DNA from: UBA6107 sp964459385
GTDB taxonomy: Bacteria; Chloroflexota; Anaerolineae; Anaerolineales; Anaerolineaceae
Assembly: GCA_964459385.1 (NCBI GenBank)
Contig: CAYWLG010000001.1
Location: forward strand, 248,001 to 312,000
Length of the DNA: 64,000 bases
Direction of reading: 5' to 3'
A program made the position numbers and the translations under genes. The first letter of the stretch is position 1, and each line of letters starts with the position of its first letter. Positions 34,220 to 43,800 of the stretch are shown here, one piece after another. Below the pieces are notes generated by a model, which saw nothing but the letters and a program-made list of their open reading frames with translations, was not told the DNA's origin and did no database searches.

Positions 34220-35152
34220 ATGCAAACAAGCCAGGCAATTCAACCTCAACCATCCTCTTTTCAGCGTTTCAAACGATCGTTCGGAAAAGCTTTTTGGGGA
34301 TATGTTTTTGTTCTGCCCAGTTTATTGATCATTATCCTGTTCAAGTTGGTTCCCCTGATCGTCGGTTTTGCCATCTCGTTCACCGATTGGAACCTGCTCT
34401 CTTCTCCTGCCTTCATCGGGTTGCAAAATTACACCCGTTTACTTAGTGACCCCAATATCGGTAAGGTCTTTGGCAATACTTTCTATTATTCCGCCTTGAG
34501 CGTGCCGCTGAATCTGGCCATTTCGCTGGCCCTTGCTTTGGCCTTGAACCAAAAGCTAAAAGGGCTGTCTTTCTTCCGCACCGCCTACTACATCCCGGTG
34601 GTCACGGCCTCCGTGGCGGTCAGCGCTATTTGGGTCTGGCTGCTTTCAGATTACGGCATTGTCACCACCGCGTTGAAAGGGCTGGGGGTTCATACCACCA
34701 ACCTTCTGCAAAATACCAAGACTGCTCTGACAGCCATCACCTTGGTGGACGTGTGGAAAAACCTCGGTTTTAACGTCATCATCTTTCTGGCCGCTTTGCA
34801 GGATGTACCAGAAGAACTGCGCGACGCCGCCAAAGTGGATGGTGCGACCAGCGTGGGCATTTTCAGGCACGTCACCCTGCCGCTGATCAGCCCGTCCATC
34901 TTTTTCACCGGGGTCATGGGGGTGATCGGCTCTTTGCAAGCCTTTGACCTGGTTTACAACATGTCAATGAAGCACGAAGGGGGCCCGGCTCGCTCTACCA
35001 GCACGGTTGGTTTCTATGTCTGGCAAAACGCTTTCAAATATTCCAAGATGGGCTACGCCGCTGCGATCTCTTTTGCGCTGATGGCCATTTTGATGGTGCT
35101 GACCATTTTACAGTGGCAACTGCGCAAAAAATGGGTTTATGGTGAGGAGTAA
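34220..35152 (+). CDS. Sugar ABC importer permease, MalF/UgpA type
   Basis: 310 residues with six membrane segments. The first begins near residue 30 (WGYVFVLPSLLIIILFKLVPLI). The coupling motif is EELRDAAKVDGATSVGIFRHVTLPLI near residue 200, split here by the conserved Gly. TAGGAG lies before the ATG. It pairs with the MalG-like permease encoded 4 bases downstream. No ATPase gene is in the cluster; such importers commonly share an MsmK/MalK-type ATPase encoded elsewhere. Confidence 0.92.
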   Translation: MQTSQAIQPQPSSFQRFKRSFGKAFWGYVFVLPSLLIIILFKLVPLIVGFAISFTDWNLLSSPAFIGLQNYTRLLSDPNIGKVFGNTFYYSALSVPLNLAISLALALALNQKLKGLSFFRTAYYIPVVTASVAVSAIWVWLLSDYGIVTTALKGLGVHTTNLLQNTKTALTAITLVDVWKNLGFNVIIFLAALQDVPEELRDAAKVDGATSVGIFRHVTLPLISPSIFFTGVMGVIGSLQAFDLVYNMSMKHEGGPARSTSTVGFYVWQNAFKYSKMGYAAAISFALMAILMVLTILQWQLRKKWVYGEE

Positions 35153-35156
35153 AACA

Positions 35157-36017
35157 ATGACGACACATCCCGAACCATTCGAACAGAAGAAAACGCACGT
35201 CTTTTCGCTCAAGAAACCCATTGCCTATTTCTTTTTGATCCTCGGCGCGCTGGTGATGATCATCCCGTTTATCTGGATGCTCTCCACCTCGCTCAAAGAC
35301 CAGCAGCAGTTGTTCGCCTGGCCGCCCAACTGGCTGCCGAACCCGTTTGTCTGGAATAATTATTCAGAGGTCTGGAATCGTATCAATTTCAGCCTCTACG
35401 GCTGGAACACCATTAAGATCACCGTGGCCGTCACGTTGGGACGTCTCGTTTTATGTTCGATGGCTGGCTATGGCTTTGCCCGCATGAAGTTCCCCGGCAA
35501 AGATTTTCTCTTCCTGCTCACGCTGGCAACCATGATGATCTCAGCGCAGATCACCATCGTGCCGAACTTCATCATTATGCGTTATCTGGGGTTGGTCGAT
35601 ACGCATTTTGGCGTCATTTTGCCCCAACTGGCCGACGGTTTCAGCATCTTTTTGATGCGCCAGTTCTTTTTGACCTTCCCCTATGAACTGGAAGATGCCG
35701 CTAAACTGGATGGCTGCAATCCCTTCATGTTCTACACGCGTATTTTGATCCCGAACTCCAAACCCATTCTGGCCACCCTGGCCGTGATGACCTTTCAGGG
35801 CGTGTGGAATGACTTCCTCTGGCCATTGGTCATGCTCACCAGCCCCGAAAAGCGCACTTTGGCGGTAGGCCTTTCTTACCTGGTCGGGCAATACACCACC
35901 CGCTGGGATCTGCAAATGGCCGGGTCTGTGTTGACCGTGCTGCCGATCCTGGTTTTGTACTTCATCTTGCAGAAATACTTTGTCCAGAGCATCAAAATGA
36001 CTGGACTTAAAGGGTAG
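35157..36017 (+). CDS. Sugar ABC importer permease, MalG/UgpE type
   Basis: 286 residues from the ATG at 35157, chosen because AGGAG lies 7 bases before it; an in-frame ATG at 35139 would overlap the previous gene. Six membrane segments follow a 25-residue cytoplasmic start. The coupling motif is YELEDAAKLDGCNPFMFYTRI near residue 178 (broken at the Gly). The segment FQGVWNDFLWPLVML and the C-terminal IKMTGLKG are typical of MalG-type permeases. It is followed 15 bases later by the GH15-like gene, so importer and enzymes are one transcript. Confidence 0.92.
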   Translation: MTTHPEPFEQKKTHVFSLKKPIAYFFLILGALVMIIPFIWMLSTSLKDQQQLFAWPPNWLPNPFVWNNYSEVWNRINFSLYGWNTIKITVAVTLGRLVLCSMAGYGFARMKFPGKDFLFLLTLATMMISAQITIVPNFIIMRYLGLVDTHFGVILPQLADGFSIFLMRQFFLTFPYELEDAAKLDGCNPFMFYTRILIPNSKPILATLAVMTFQGVWNDFLWPLVMLTSPEKRTLAVGLSYLVGQYTTRWDLQMAGSVLTVLPILVLYFILQKYFVQSIKMTGLKG

Positions 36018-36032
36018 AAGGATCTTTTCTTT

Positions 36033-37175
36033 ATGAATCAGCAACTTTATTCCAGATCAATTGAGATCATCCGCGAAAACCAGACGAAGTGGGGTTCTTA
36101 CATCGCTTCTCCATCGTTCCCGAATTATCGTTATAGCTGGCTGCGTGATGGCAGTTACATCGCTTACGCAATGGATCTGGCCGGGCAGCATGACAGCGCG
36201 CAGGCCTTTTATCGCTGGGTGGGCAGTGCCATTGACCGTTATGCCCCAAAGGTGGATGTCATTGCAGACACCCTTGCAAAGGGGAACAAAATACACCCTG
36301 ATCAGGCACTGCACACCCGCTTCACTTATGATGGGCTGGAAGAAGTGGAAGACAAAGGTTGGGGAAATTTTCAGATCGATGGCTATGGTTCCTGGCTGTG
36401 GGGGCTGGCAGAGCATGTGCGCCAGACGGGACAATATGGGCTCCTGCAGGAACTACAGACTCCGATCCGTACCACAGTGCGTTTTTTGCAGTTGACCTGG
36501 CAGTTGCCCAATTACGACTGCTGGGAAGAATTCCCTGAATATTTGCACACCTATACTCTGGCCAGTGCTTATGGCGGGCTGCAGTCGCTCAATTCGCTCG
36601 CAAATGAGGGCAAATTCTCTTTGCAAGGCATTGATCTCTCGGCTCTGAGCGCGGAGATCGGTACTTTCATTAAGAAGCACGCCATTGTGAACGGAAAGGC
36701 CATTAAATCGCTGCTGCCGCCCACAGAAAATGACCCCGTGCGCGCAATTGCTGCCAGCGGGGTGGATGCCAGTTTGCTGGGCCTGGCCATCCCATACAGG
36801 GTATTTGAGCCGACTGATCCGATCATGGCCGCTACGGTGAATGAAATTCAAGAAAAGCTGCTCCATAAAAATGGTGGTGTTTATCGCTATCAGAAGGATG
36901 TTTATTACGGCGGCGGCGAATGGATCTTGTTGACCGCCTGGTTGGGCTGGCATTGGGCGGAGACCGGACAAAAAGATAAGGCAGGCGAACTGCTCGCGTG
37001 GATCGAAGCACAGGCCGATGAAAAACTGTACCTGCCCGAGCAGGTAAACAAGGCAGTATTATTCCCCGATCAATATCAACCCTGGTTAAAAAAGTGGGGG
37101 CCGGTTGCCAGTCCGTTGTTATGGTCACACGCAATGTACATCATTCTTTATCAGAAATTGCAGGAGAAGAACTAA
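36033..37175 (+). CDS. GH15-like alpha-glucan hydrolase (glucoamylase type)
   Basis: A 380-residue protein with the six-hairpin pattern of GH15 enzymes but shorter than most. The substrate-binding motif is YSWLRDGSYIAYAMD near residue 34. The probable general-acid region is YDCWEEFPEYLHT near residue 165. The C-terminal part has VASPLLWSHAMYI near residue 360, matching the SPLxWSHA end of the catalytic fold; the second catalytic Glu probably lies in PEQVNKAV near 332. There is no signal peptide, so it should act inside the cell on imported alpha-glucosides. It lies between the importer and the second GH31 gene. Confidence 0.85.
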   Translation: MNQQLYSRSIEIIRENQTKWGSYIASPSFPNYRYSWLRDGSYIAYAMDLAGQHDSAQAFYRWVGSAIDRYAPKVDVIADTLAKGNKIHPDQALHTRFTYDGLEEVEDKGWGNFQIDGYGSWLWGLAEHVRQTGQYGLLQELQTPIRTTVRFLQLTWQLPNYDCWEEFPEYLHTYTLASAYGGLQSLNSLANEGKFSLQGIDLSALSAEIGTFIKKHAIVNGKAIKSLLPPTENDPVRAIAASGVDASLLGLAIPYRVFEPTDPIMAATVNEIQEKLLHKNGGVYRYQKDVYYGGGEWILLTAWLGWHWAETGQKDKAGELLAWIEAQADEKLYLPEQVNKAVLFPDQYQPWLKKWGPVASPLLWSHAMYIILYQKLQEKN

Positions 37176-37177
37176 AA

Positions 37178-39919
37178 ATGGGCGACACATCCTCCACTTT
37201 TCTCTGCCACCGTCCCTTTGGCAGACATCACCCATACGAGCAGGAACCCGAAGAGCGCTTTCCGCGTGAGCCCATTGCCGGCGAACCCGTGAAGTTGGGG
37301 GTCAAAACGGCCCCCGGCGGCGCCATCGAGAGTGTTTGGGCCGTCTGGCGTATTGCCGGCTCAAACGTGGATCATCGCGTGCCCGGTAAATTGGTGCAAC
37401 GATCAGATGAATATAACCTCTGGCAAGTTGAGTTAACGCCCTTTGAAAGCGGTGCTCAGATCACTTACAGCCTTTTTGCCAAAGGCCCCAATGCACAGGC
37501 ACAAACCGAATGGTTTGATTTCTCGGTGAATACCTGGGTGACCTTTGACAAGCTGGTGGCTTTCAATGGCTCGATAGGGCAGGCAGAGTTTACCCTTGCC
37601 AGCAGTTCGGTGCCTGCTCTCGTGCGAGGAACTTTTTCTCGCCAGGAATCGGGCACGCTCACGCTTGACCTTCACCAGACGCATGAGGCCGGGGCTGTGG
37701 GAGCCACAGGCAAAGAAATGAAGGCGGATTTTGGCGACCTTTTGCTGAAAATGCAGGCCGATCCCTTCGTGTTTCTCCTCGCTCCAAAAAACGGCGCCTT
37801 CGCCCTCAAAAATAATGGGGGGCTGCGGGCCCTGCTGGATGTCAATGGCGAGATCATCCGCTATTCAGTTGCCTTTCAATCCCCGCAGGACGAAGCCTTT
37901 TATGGCTTTGGTGAGCGCTACAATGGCCTCGATCAACGCGGTAACACGCTGGTGAACCGGGTCATCGATCAATACAAACGTCAGAACCGCCGCACCTATT
38001 ACCCTGTGCCCTTTTTCCTCTCTTCACTGGGTTATGGGCTCTGGGTCAAGACCGACCGTGAGGTGATCTTCGACATGGCCGAATCTGAGGCTGCGCTCTG
38101 CACGATCGAAAGCGATGCCGGGCCTGACCACAGCGACCTTTCCATTGCGCTGATGCCTCAGGGTTCCCCCAATGCGGTGCTGCGTGAGTTTACCCGTCTT
38201 ACCGGTCATGCCAAGATGCCGCCCTCCTGGGTCTTTGGCCTCTGGATGAGCAGCAACGATTGGAACTCGCAGGCCGAGGTTGAAAAACAATACGCGCTGA
38301 CCCAGAAGCACAAGATCGCCTCCACCGTTTTGGTCATCGAGGCCTGGTCGGATGAGGCCAACTTCTATATTTGGAACGATGCCCAATACAAGCTGAAGGC
38401 GGGTGCGGACCACTTTAACTACGCCGATTTCACCTTCCCACAAGAGGGCCGCTGGCCGGACCCCAAAGGCATGACCGAAAAGCTCCATGCCGGCGGTACC
38501 CGTCTGATCCTCTGGCAGAACCCCACTCTCAAGCACTGCCTGCCCGAAGAACACCTCGACGAACGCCAGAACCGCATTGATGAGCAGTACTGGCTGGAAA
38601 ATCGCCTGGGCGTGCTCGAAGCGGATGGCAGTCCCTACCGTGTGCGCTCCCCCTGGTTCAAAGAGGGGCTGGTCGCCGATTTTACCAACCCCAATACTGT
38701 GGACTGGTGGTTCAAACAGCGTGAATACCTGGTCACTGAGGTGGGGGTGGATGGATTCAAAACAGATGGCGGCGAGCATTTGTGGACGAAGACGGCCCGT
38801 TTTGCCGACGGCACCAGTGCCATCGGGCGCGCCAATTCTTTCCCCTATCTTTACATCCGCGCTTATGACCAGTTTATGCAGCGTCTGCGTGGCAAGGACA
38901 GCTTTTTGTTCAGCCGGGCCGGTTACACGGGTGTGCAGCAGCATCCGGGGCATTGGGCCGGCGATGAAGATTCCAATTGGGAAGCCTTCCGCTCCAACCT
39001 TTATGCCATGCTCAGCATGAGCATCTCGGGTGAGCCCTTTGTGGGCTGGGATATGGCCGGTTTCGGCGGCGAGCCCCCCAGCGCAGAGCTTTATCTGCGT
39101 GCCGCAGCTTTTTCGGTTTTCTGCCCCATCATGCAGTACCACTCCGAATATGCTCGTCTGGAACTCAGCCGTGACCGCACGCCCTGGAACATTCAGGAAC
39201 GCAGCGGTGACCCCAATGTGATCGCTGAATTTCGCGAACTGGTCAACCTGCGCATGAACCTGATCCCTTATATTCAGCACCAGGCCTGGGCCTCTGTTCA
39301 GAGCGGCCTGCCCCTAATGCGCCCGCTGGCGTTGGAATACCCCGCGGATGAAAAAACCCGTGCTTACCCGTTTGAATTCCTTTTCGGCGATGGCCTGCTG
39401 GTGGCCCCTCTGGCCGAGGAAGGCAAGGATTCGCTGGAAGTGTATTTGCCTGCCGGTCAGTGGCGTGATTTTTGGAGCGGTGCTCTGATCGAGGGAGGCA
39501 AGAGTCTCACCGTAAAAGTGCCGCGCAACCGCGTGCCGGTCTATCAGCGCGAAGGAAGCATCGTTGCACTCAATGTGAACGAACGTTTTGAACTCTTTAG
39601 TGACGTGGGCAATGAGACCGAAAATTATCACAATCTGGCCCTGCGCATCTCCCCGGGGCAGGGCTGCTCATTTGATCTGGTAAGAGATCAAGGCGAGCAT
39701 GTGCAAACGATTATCGTAAAACCACTCTCAGAAAACGCCGGTTGGCGGGTAGACCTCCCGGCGCTTGACTTGCCCGTGCAGGTGACTTTCTTTGCCGAAA
39801 AACCGTCTGAGGTGAGCTGCGCCGGTAAGCCTCTTGGATGGCACTGGGACGCTGCCCTTCGCGCACTTGATTTCAAGCTGGCTGCTTCAACGGACGCGCA
39901 AACGATTCTGATTCGTTAA
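37178..39919 (+). CDS. Glycoside hydrolase family 31, large form
   Basis: 913 residues from the ATG at 37178, 2 bases after the GH15-like stop; the frame is open upstream inside that gene, but the ATG follows GGAGAAG. The N-terminal 210 residues are beta-rich and probably carbohydrate-binding. The GH31 core has YGFGERYNGLDQRGN near 240, the nucleophile Asp in DGFKTDGGEHLW near 525, and the acid/base Asp in HWAGDEDSNWEAF near 590. It also has PFVGWDMAGFGG and a C-terminal beta region (VPVYQREGSIV). No signal peptide is visible. Its motifs differ from the first GH31 enzyme, suggesting a different linkage (for example alpha-1,6 glucose or alpha-xylose). Confidence 0.92.
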   Translation: MGDTSSTFLCHRPFGRHHPYEQEPEERFPREPIAGEPVKLGVKTAPGGAIESVWAVWRIAGSNVDHRVPGKLVQRSDEYNLWQVELTPFESGAQITYSLFAKGPNAQAQTEWFDFSVNTWVTFDKLVAFNGSIGQAEFTLASSSVPALVRGTFSRQESGTLTLDLHQTHEAGAVGATGKEMKADFGDLLLKMQADPFVFLLAPKNGAFALKNNGGLRALLDVNGEIIRYSVAFQSPQDEAFYGFGERYNGLDQRGNTLVNRVIDQYKRQNRRTYYPVPFFLSSLGYGLWVKTDREVIFDMAESEAALCTIESDAGPDHSDLSIALMPQGSPNAVLREFTRLTGHAKMPPSWVFGLWMSSNDWNSQAEVEKQYALTQKHKIASTVLVIEAWSDEANFYIWNDAQYKLKAGADHFNYADFTFPQEGRWPDPKGMTEKLHAGGTRLILWQNPTLKHCLPEEHLDERQNRIDEQYWLENRLGVLEADGSPYRVRSPWFKEGLVADFTNPNTVDWWFKQREYLVTEVGVDGFKTDGGEHLWTKTARFADGTSAIGRANSFPYLYIRAYDQFMQRLRGKDSFLFSRAGYTGVQQHPGHWAGDEDSNWEAFRSNLYAMLSMSISGEPFVGWDMAGFGGEPPSAELYLRAAAFSVFCPIMQYHSEYARLELSRDRTPWNIQERSGDPNVIAEFRELVNLRMNLIPYIQHQAWASVQSGLPLMRPLALEYPADEKTRAYPFEFLFGDGLLVAPLAEEGKDSLEVYLPAGQWRDFWSGALIEGGKSLTVKVPRNRVPVYQREGSIVALNVNERFELFSDVGNETENYHNLALRISPGQGCSFDLVRDQGEHVQTIIVKPLSENAGWRVDLPALDLPVQVTFFAEKPSEVSCAGKPLGWHWDAALRALDFKLAASTDAQTILIR

Positions 39920-39934
39920 TTCTCCCCTTCCTGT

Positions 39935-39976
39935 CAATTTGGGCGGCTGTCATCTCCTTTCAGCCGCCCAAATTGG
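39935..39976 (+). terminator. Hairpin ending the alpha-glucoside operon
   Basis: A perfect 15-bp stem (39935-39949 with 39961-39975; core GGGCGGCTG/CAGCCGCCC) around an 11-base loop. The T-run is weak, but a second terminator follows at once. Confidence 0.75.
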
Positions 39977-39982
39977 TTAAAG

Positions 39983-40014
39983 AAAAAGAGTTGCCGGGAG
40001 GCAACTCTTTTTGT
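39983..40014. terminator. Bidirectional terminator
   Basis: AAAAAGAGTTGCC (39983-39995) pairs with GGCAACTCTTTTT (40000-40012) around GGGA, giving a T-run on both strands. It serves the GH31 operon and the convergent DUF3597 gene. Confidence 0.9.
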
Positions 40015-40028
40015 ACGGCTAAAAAAAC

Positions 40029-40472
40029 TTAGTCGAGCATGTTGGCGGGAATGTTGCCACCGTTGTCGGCGATGCGTTTGAGAACGGTCTTGTGCAGCCA
40101 GACGTTCATTCCGCTGTAATCGCCGCCGATCTTCTCGGGCGGGCAGCCCAGCTCTTTGGCCAGCTCTTTGCGGGCCTCCAGGCTGCTGTCGATGCCAAGC
40201 AGTTTCAGCATGTCCACGATCGAAACCTTCCAATCCAGTTTTTCGGGATTGGCTTTGGCAAGGGTTTCCAGCTTGCTGACCACATCCACGACCTGAATTG
40301 GGGCGGGGCGGGTGGCCGGCATCACTTTGGAAGGATCCGGTGCCATGGAGGTCGGGGCGGGGCGTGAATTGGCGCCCGGGGCGACCGTGGTGGTCTTGGG
40401 GGTCGAAGCAGCAGGTGTTTCAACCTTTTTCTTAATACCAAGTTTGTCAAGAATATTTGCGAATAAACCCAT
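40029..40472 (-). CDS. DUF3597-family protein
   Basis: 147 residues. A short N-terminal stretch (MGLFANILDKLGIKKK) and a Pro/Thr/Ala linker (about residues 18-58) precede a compact C-terminal domain (about 60-147). That domain has VVSKLETLAKANPEKLDWKV, then DMLKLLGIDSSLEARKELAKE and NVWLHKTVLKRIADNGG, the hallmarks of DUF3597. The family is small, soluble and of unknown function. An AAAGGA site precedes the ATG. The gene is divergent from the giant surface protein and shares its AT-rich upstream region. Confidence 0.85.
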   Translation of the reverse strand: MGLFANILDKLGIKKKVETPAASTPKTTTVAPGANSRPAPTSMAPDPSKVMPATRPAPIQVVDVVSKLETLAKANPEKLDWKVSIVDMLKLLGIDSSLEARKELAKELGCPPEKIGGDYSGMNVWLHKTVLKRIADNGGNIPANMLD

Positions 40473-40857
40473 TTTTTAATTCCTTTCTCCTCGTTGGGTT
40501 TGAGATCTTTATCTTTCCATTATATAGGAAAATGTATCAAATTGAAAGTAAATAGAGTTAATAAATAGAAAATATCTGATTAATAAATCATAAACCACAA
40601 TAACCACATTAACGGAAGTCTTTGAGAAGATAAAACCACCTTAAATCCTCTTTTATAGTAACGCGTTAGTAATACTGTAAAACCAAATTGAATTTACTCT
40701 GTAAAATATCTGTAAATTACATATTTGTAAAGAGTAATTAATGCGTTAATGCTTAAAATCAATATAGGGTATTGGAATATACAGGAATACCTTCATGTTT
40801 GACCTAAAAATTTAAGAATTGCATTGCAATTCAACACTCATTACAAAGGTGCCCATT
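40473..40857. promoter_or_regulatory. AT-rich regulatory region upstream of the giant gene
   Basis: 385 bases without a gene. TGTAAA or TGTAA occurs four times in one orientation (about 40676, 40700, 40711 and 40726), the middle two 11 bp apart within TCTGTAAAATA and TCTGTAAATTA. TACTCT (40695-40700) and AGAGTA (40731-40736) flank this cluster as an inverted pair, and GCGTTA occurs on both sides (40663 and 40743). A weak -35-like TTGAAT (40689-40694) is present. These are candidate regulator sites; no definite promoter is assigned. Confidence 0.4.
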
Positions 40858-43800
40858 ATGAAATTTCAAGAAAAACTTTTCCGTAGCTTTTTTGCCATTA
40901 TTTTTTTCTTGATGAATTCGCATGTTTCACCGGCCATTGCTGCCAGCGCAGCTTCGTTTAATGGCTATAACGCTGAAAACATGACGTTAAGCGAAGGAGA
41001 TTGGACGCTTGACCGCGCCAGCCTCAGTGGGGGAGCGATCCAGATCACCGAGAGCGGCGGCAGCGCCACCTTTGTTCTGGATGTGTCGTCTATTGGCACG
41101 GTAATTGACATGGGCCATCTCGAAATTGATTTCTCCGCCCAGGCTTCGGCAACGGCCGAAGACCTCAGCAGCGAGATTGACTCGGCTTCGATTACCATCG
41201 GCTTCTCCCCAAGCAGTGACAGCCCCAGTTCATCGGTTGTATTGACGCGTGACAACGGCAGCGCCGGTGCACAAACGCTTTCTTCCAATGCCTCCATTCC
41301 TACCGGCACCCGCTACATCTTTGTGATCGCGCAGGGCAGCAGCCTGACCGACCCCATTACGGTGGCGTTTTCTGCTTTCTCCTTAACGATCCCCACTCAG
41401 AAACCTTCTTTACAATATGAAGTTTCCCCAAGTGGCTGGACCGCTGGCGATGTTACGGTCTATTTGACGGCCTCTGACCCCGATAGCGGCATTGAGGGCA
41501 TTTATGATTCTTCTGATGCCCGCGTTTCTGCTTCGGGCAGTTACCAGTTTACAACTTCTACCAACGGCTCCTGGCGTTTTTATGCCAAAGATTACGAAGG
41601 CGCCGTTTCAGATAGTGTTGTTGCCGAGGTGACCGGCATTGATCGTACCGCACCCGCCATGCCAGAGTTGAGCGTAGACACGGATGAGTGGTCGGCCTCT
41701 CCTGTTGGTTTTAGCGTGACAGAATCGGCAACGGATGAAGGCCCCAGCCCGGTGCATTTGCAATATCGCGTTAATGGCGGAGATTGGCAAAATGTCACTG
41801 GTTCAGACACCGTTTCAGAAGAAGGCGTCTCAACGCTCGAAGCACGCGCCCTCGATGGTGCCGGCAATGCTTCAGAGGTAACTGCCGCCGCTACCGTGCG
41901 TTATGATGGTCTGGCTCCCGACCTTTCGCTGGAGAGCGTCCCACACCTCACCCCGGCCGGTTCTGCGACCGTGGAGGTTACCGTGTCAGATGCAGACAGC
42001 GGTGTCAGCACTGTGAAGTATGCTTCTGGCAGCCAGGAGGTCACCTACTTCGAGACCGGCGGCGGAGAAGTTTTGAGCGGTTCGAGTTTTGAAACCAGCG
42101 GCGGGGGTACTTATTCGGTCTATGCCAGCGATGCGGTAGGCAACAGCACGGTGGCGCAGATCACCGTCAACACTTATCCCAGCATCGATACGATCCCTGA
42201 CCAGACGATGGATGAAGACATTCCGCTGGATATTTACGTTTCGGTAAGCGATATCGAAACACCGGCTGCCAGTTTGACGGTTTTGGCCAGCCCGACCGAT
42301 ACCGGCCTGATCCAGCCAATCGAAACGACCAATGAAGAAGGCCTGGTCAAGATCCCGCTGCTTTCGGTCGAGAACCAAAATGGCTCCACCTCGGTCAGTG
42401 TCGAGGTGACGGATGGCGAAGGGCTGACAGCATCACGCTCCTTCCTGGTCACGGTAAACCCGGTGGACGATGTGCCGACTGGCTCGGTGGATTCATATAC
42501 TTTGGATGAAGATACTACTCTGACCGTTTCAGCGGCATTGGGTGTGCTTTCAAATGATTCAGATGTGGACGGCGATTCACTTAGCGCCATTCTGGTTGAG
42601 TCAACCTCTAACGGTACACTTTTGCTTAACCCGGATGGGTCATTTGAATATGTGCCGAACAGCGATTTTAATGGCACCGATCAATTTAGTTATAAAGTGT
42701 CGGATAGCAACAGTGAGAGTGCCCCCATTACGGTAACACTTACCATTAACGCCGTGGACGATTCTCCGCTGGCGGGGGACGATACCTATTCGGTTGACGA
42801 AGACGAAACGCTTACCGTACCAGCCGAAACTGGCCTGTTGGCAAATGATTCTGACAGTGATTCTGATACCATCACGGCCGCGTTGTTGGTCGGGCCCACG
42901 CACGGCAGCCTCACGTTGAATGCAGACGGCTCTTTCACTTATGCGCCAGACCCCGATTATTTTGGAGCGGACAGTTTCACTTACCATACAGGCGATGGCA
43001 ACTCTTTCAGTGAAGAGGCCGTCGTCAGTATCTCTGTGAATGGTGTAGAAGATGCTCCCTTCGCCAGTGCGGATGGTTACGAAACCAGTGAAGATACTCC
43101 CCTGAGCGTAGATGCGGCCGAGGGAGTGCTGGCCAATGATTCTGATCTGGATGGCGATTCGCTGATTGCGCTGCTCAACACCACCACCGCTCACGGCACG
43201 CTGGACCTGAGCGCGGATGGTTCGTTTTCTTACAGCCCCGCACAGGATTTCAATGGGATTGACTCATTCAGCTATTATGCTTTTGATGGCACGGCTGCCA
43301 GTGAAGCTGTGACGGTGCAGATCACGGTCAGCGGCGTCAATGACGCTCCGCTGGCGGAAAACGATGATTATTCTGTCGATGAAGATGGCACGCTGACGGT
43401 CACTGCTCCCGGTGTGCTCGCCAATGACAGCGATGTCGAAGAAGATGCCCTTACCGTCACCCTGGTGACCGGCACTGCAAATGGCGAGCTCGCTCTCAAT
43501 GCGGATGGCAGCTTCACCTACTCGCCCAATGCCGACTTCAATGGCTCGGACGGATTTACCTATATTGCCAATGATGGCAGCAACGACAGCAATGTGGCCA
43601 CCGTCACGATCACCGTTAATGCAGTGAATGATACCCCGGTTGGTTCCCCAGAATCTTATTCCACCGATGAGGATGTGCCTCTGGAAGTCTCAGTGACTTC
43701 GGGGGTGCTGGCCAATGATACTGATATCGACGGTGACGAATTGCTCGCCGAGATCATTGATTTGCCCCAGCACGGCACGCTGCTGCTGGCCCTGGATGGT

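Noticed and set aside
38024..39280. A 418-codon open frame antisense to the second GH31 gene
   Set aside because: The sense strand encodes a well-supported enzyme with catalytic motifs. The antisense product has no family pattern.
42542..42736. Short alternative-frame open stretches inside the repeat region
   Set aside because: They recur with the repeat period because of shared codon patterns and have no start signals.
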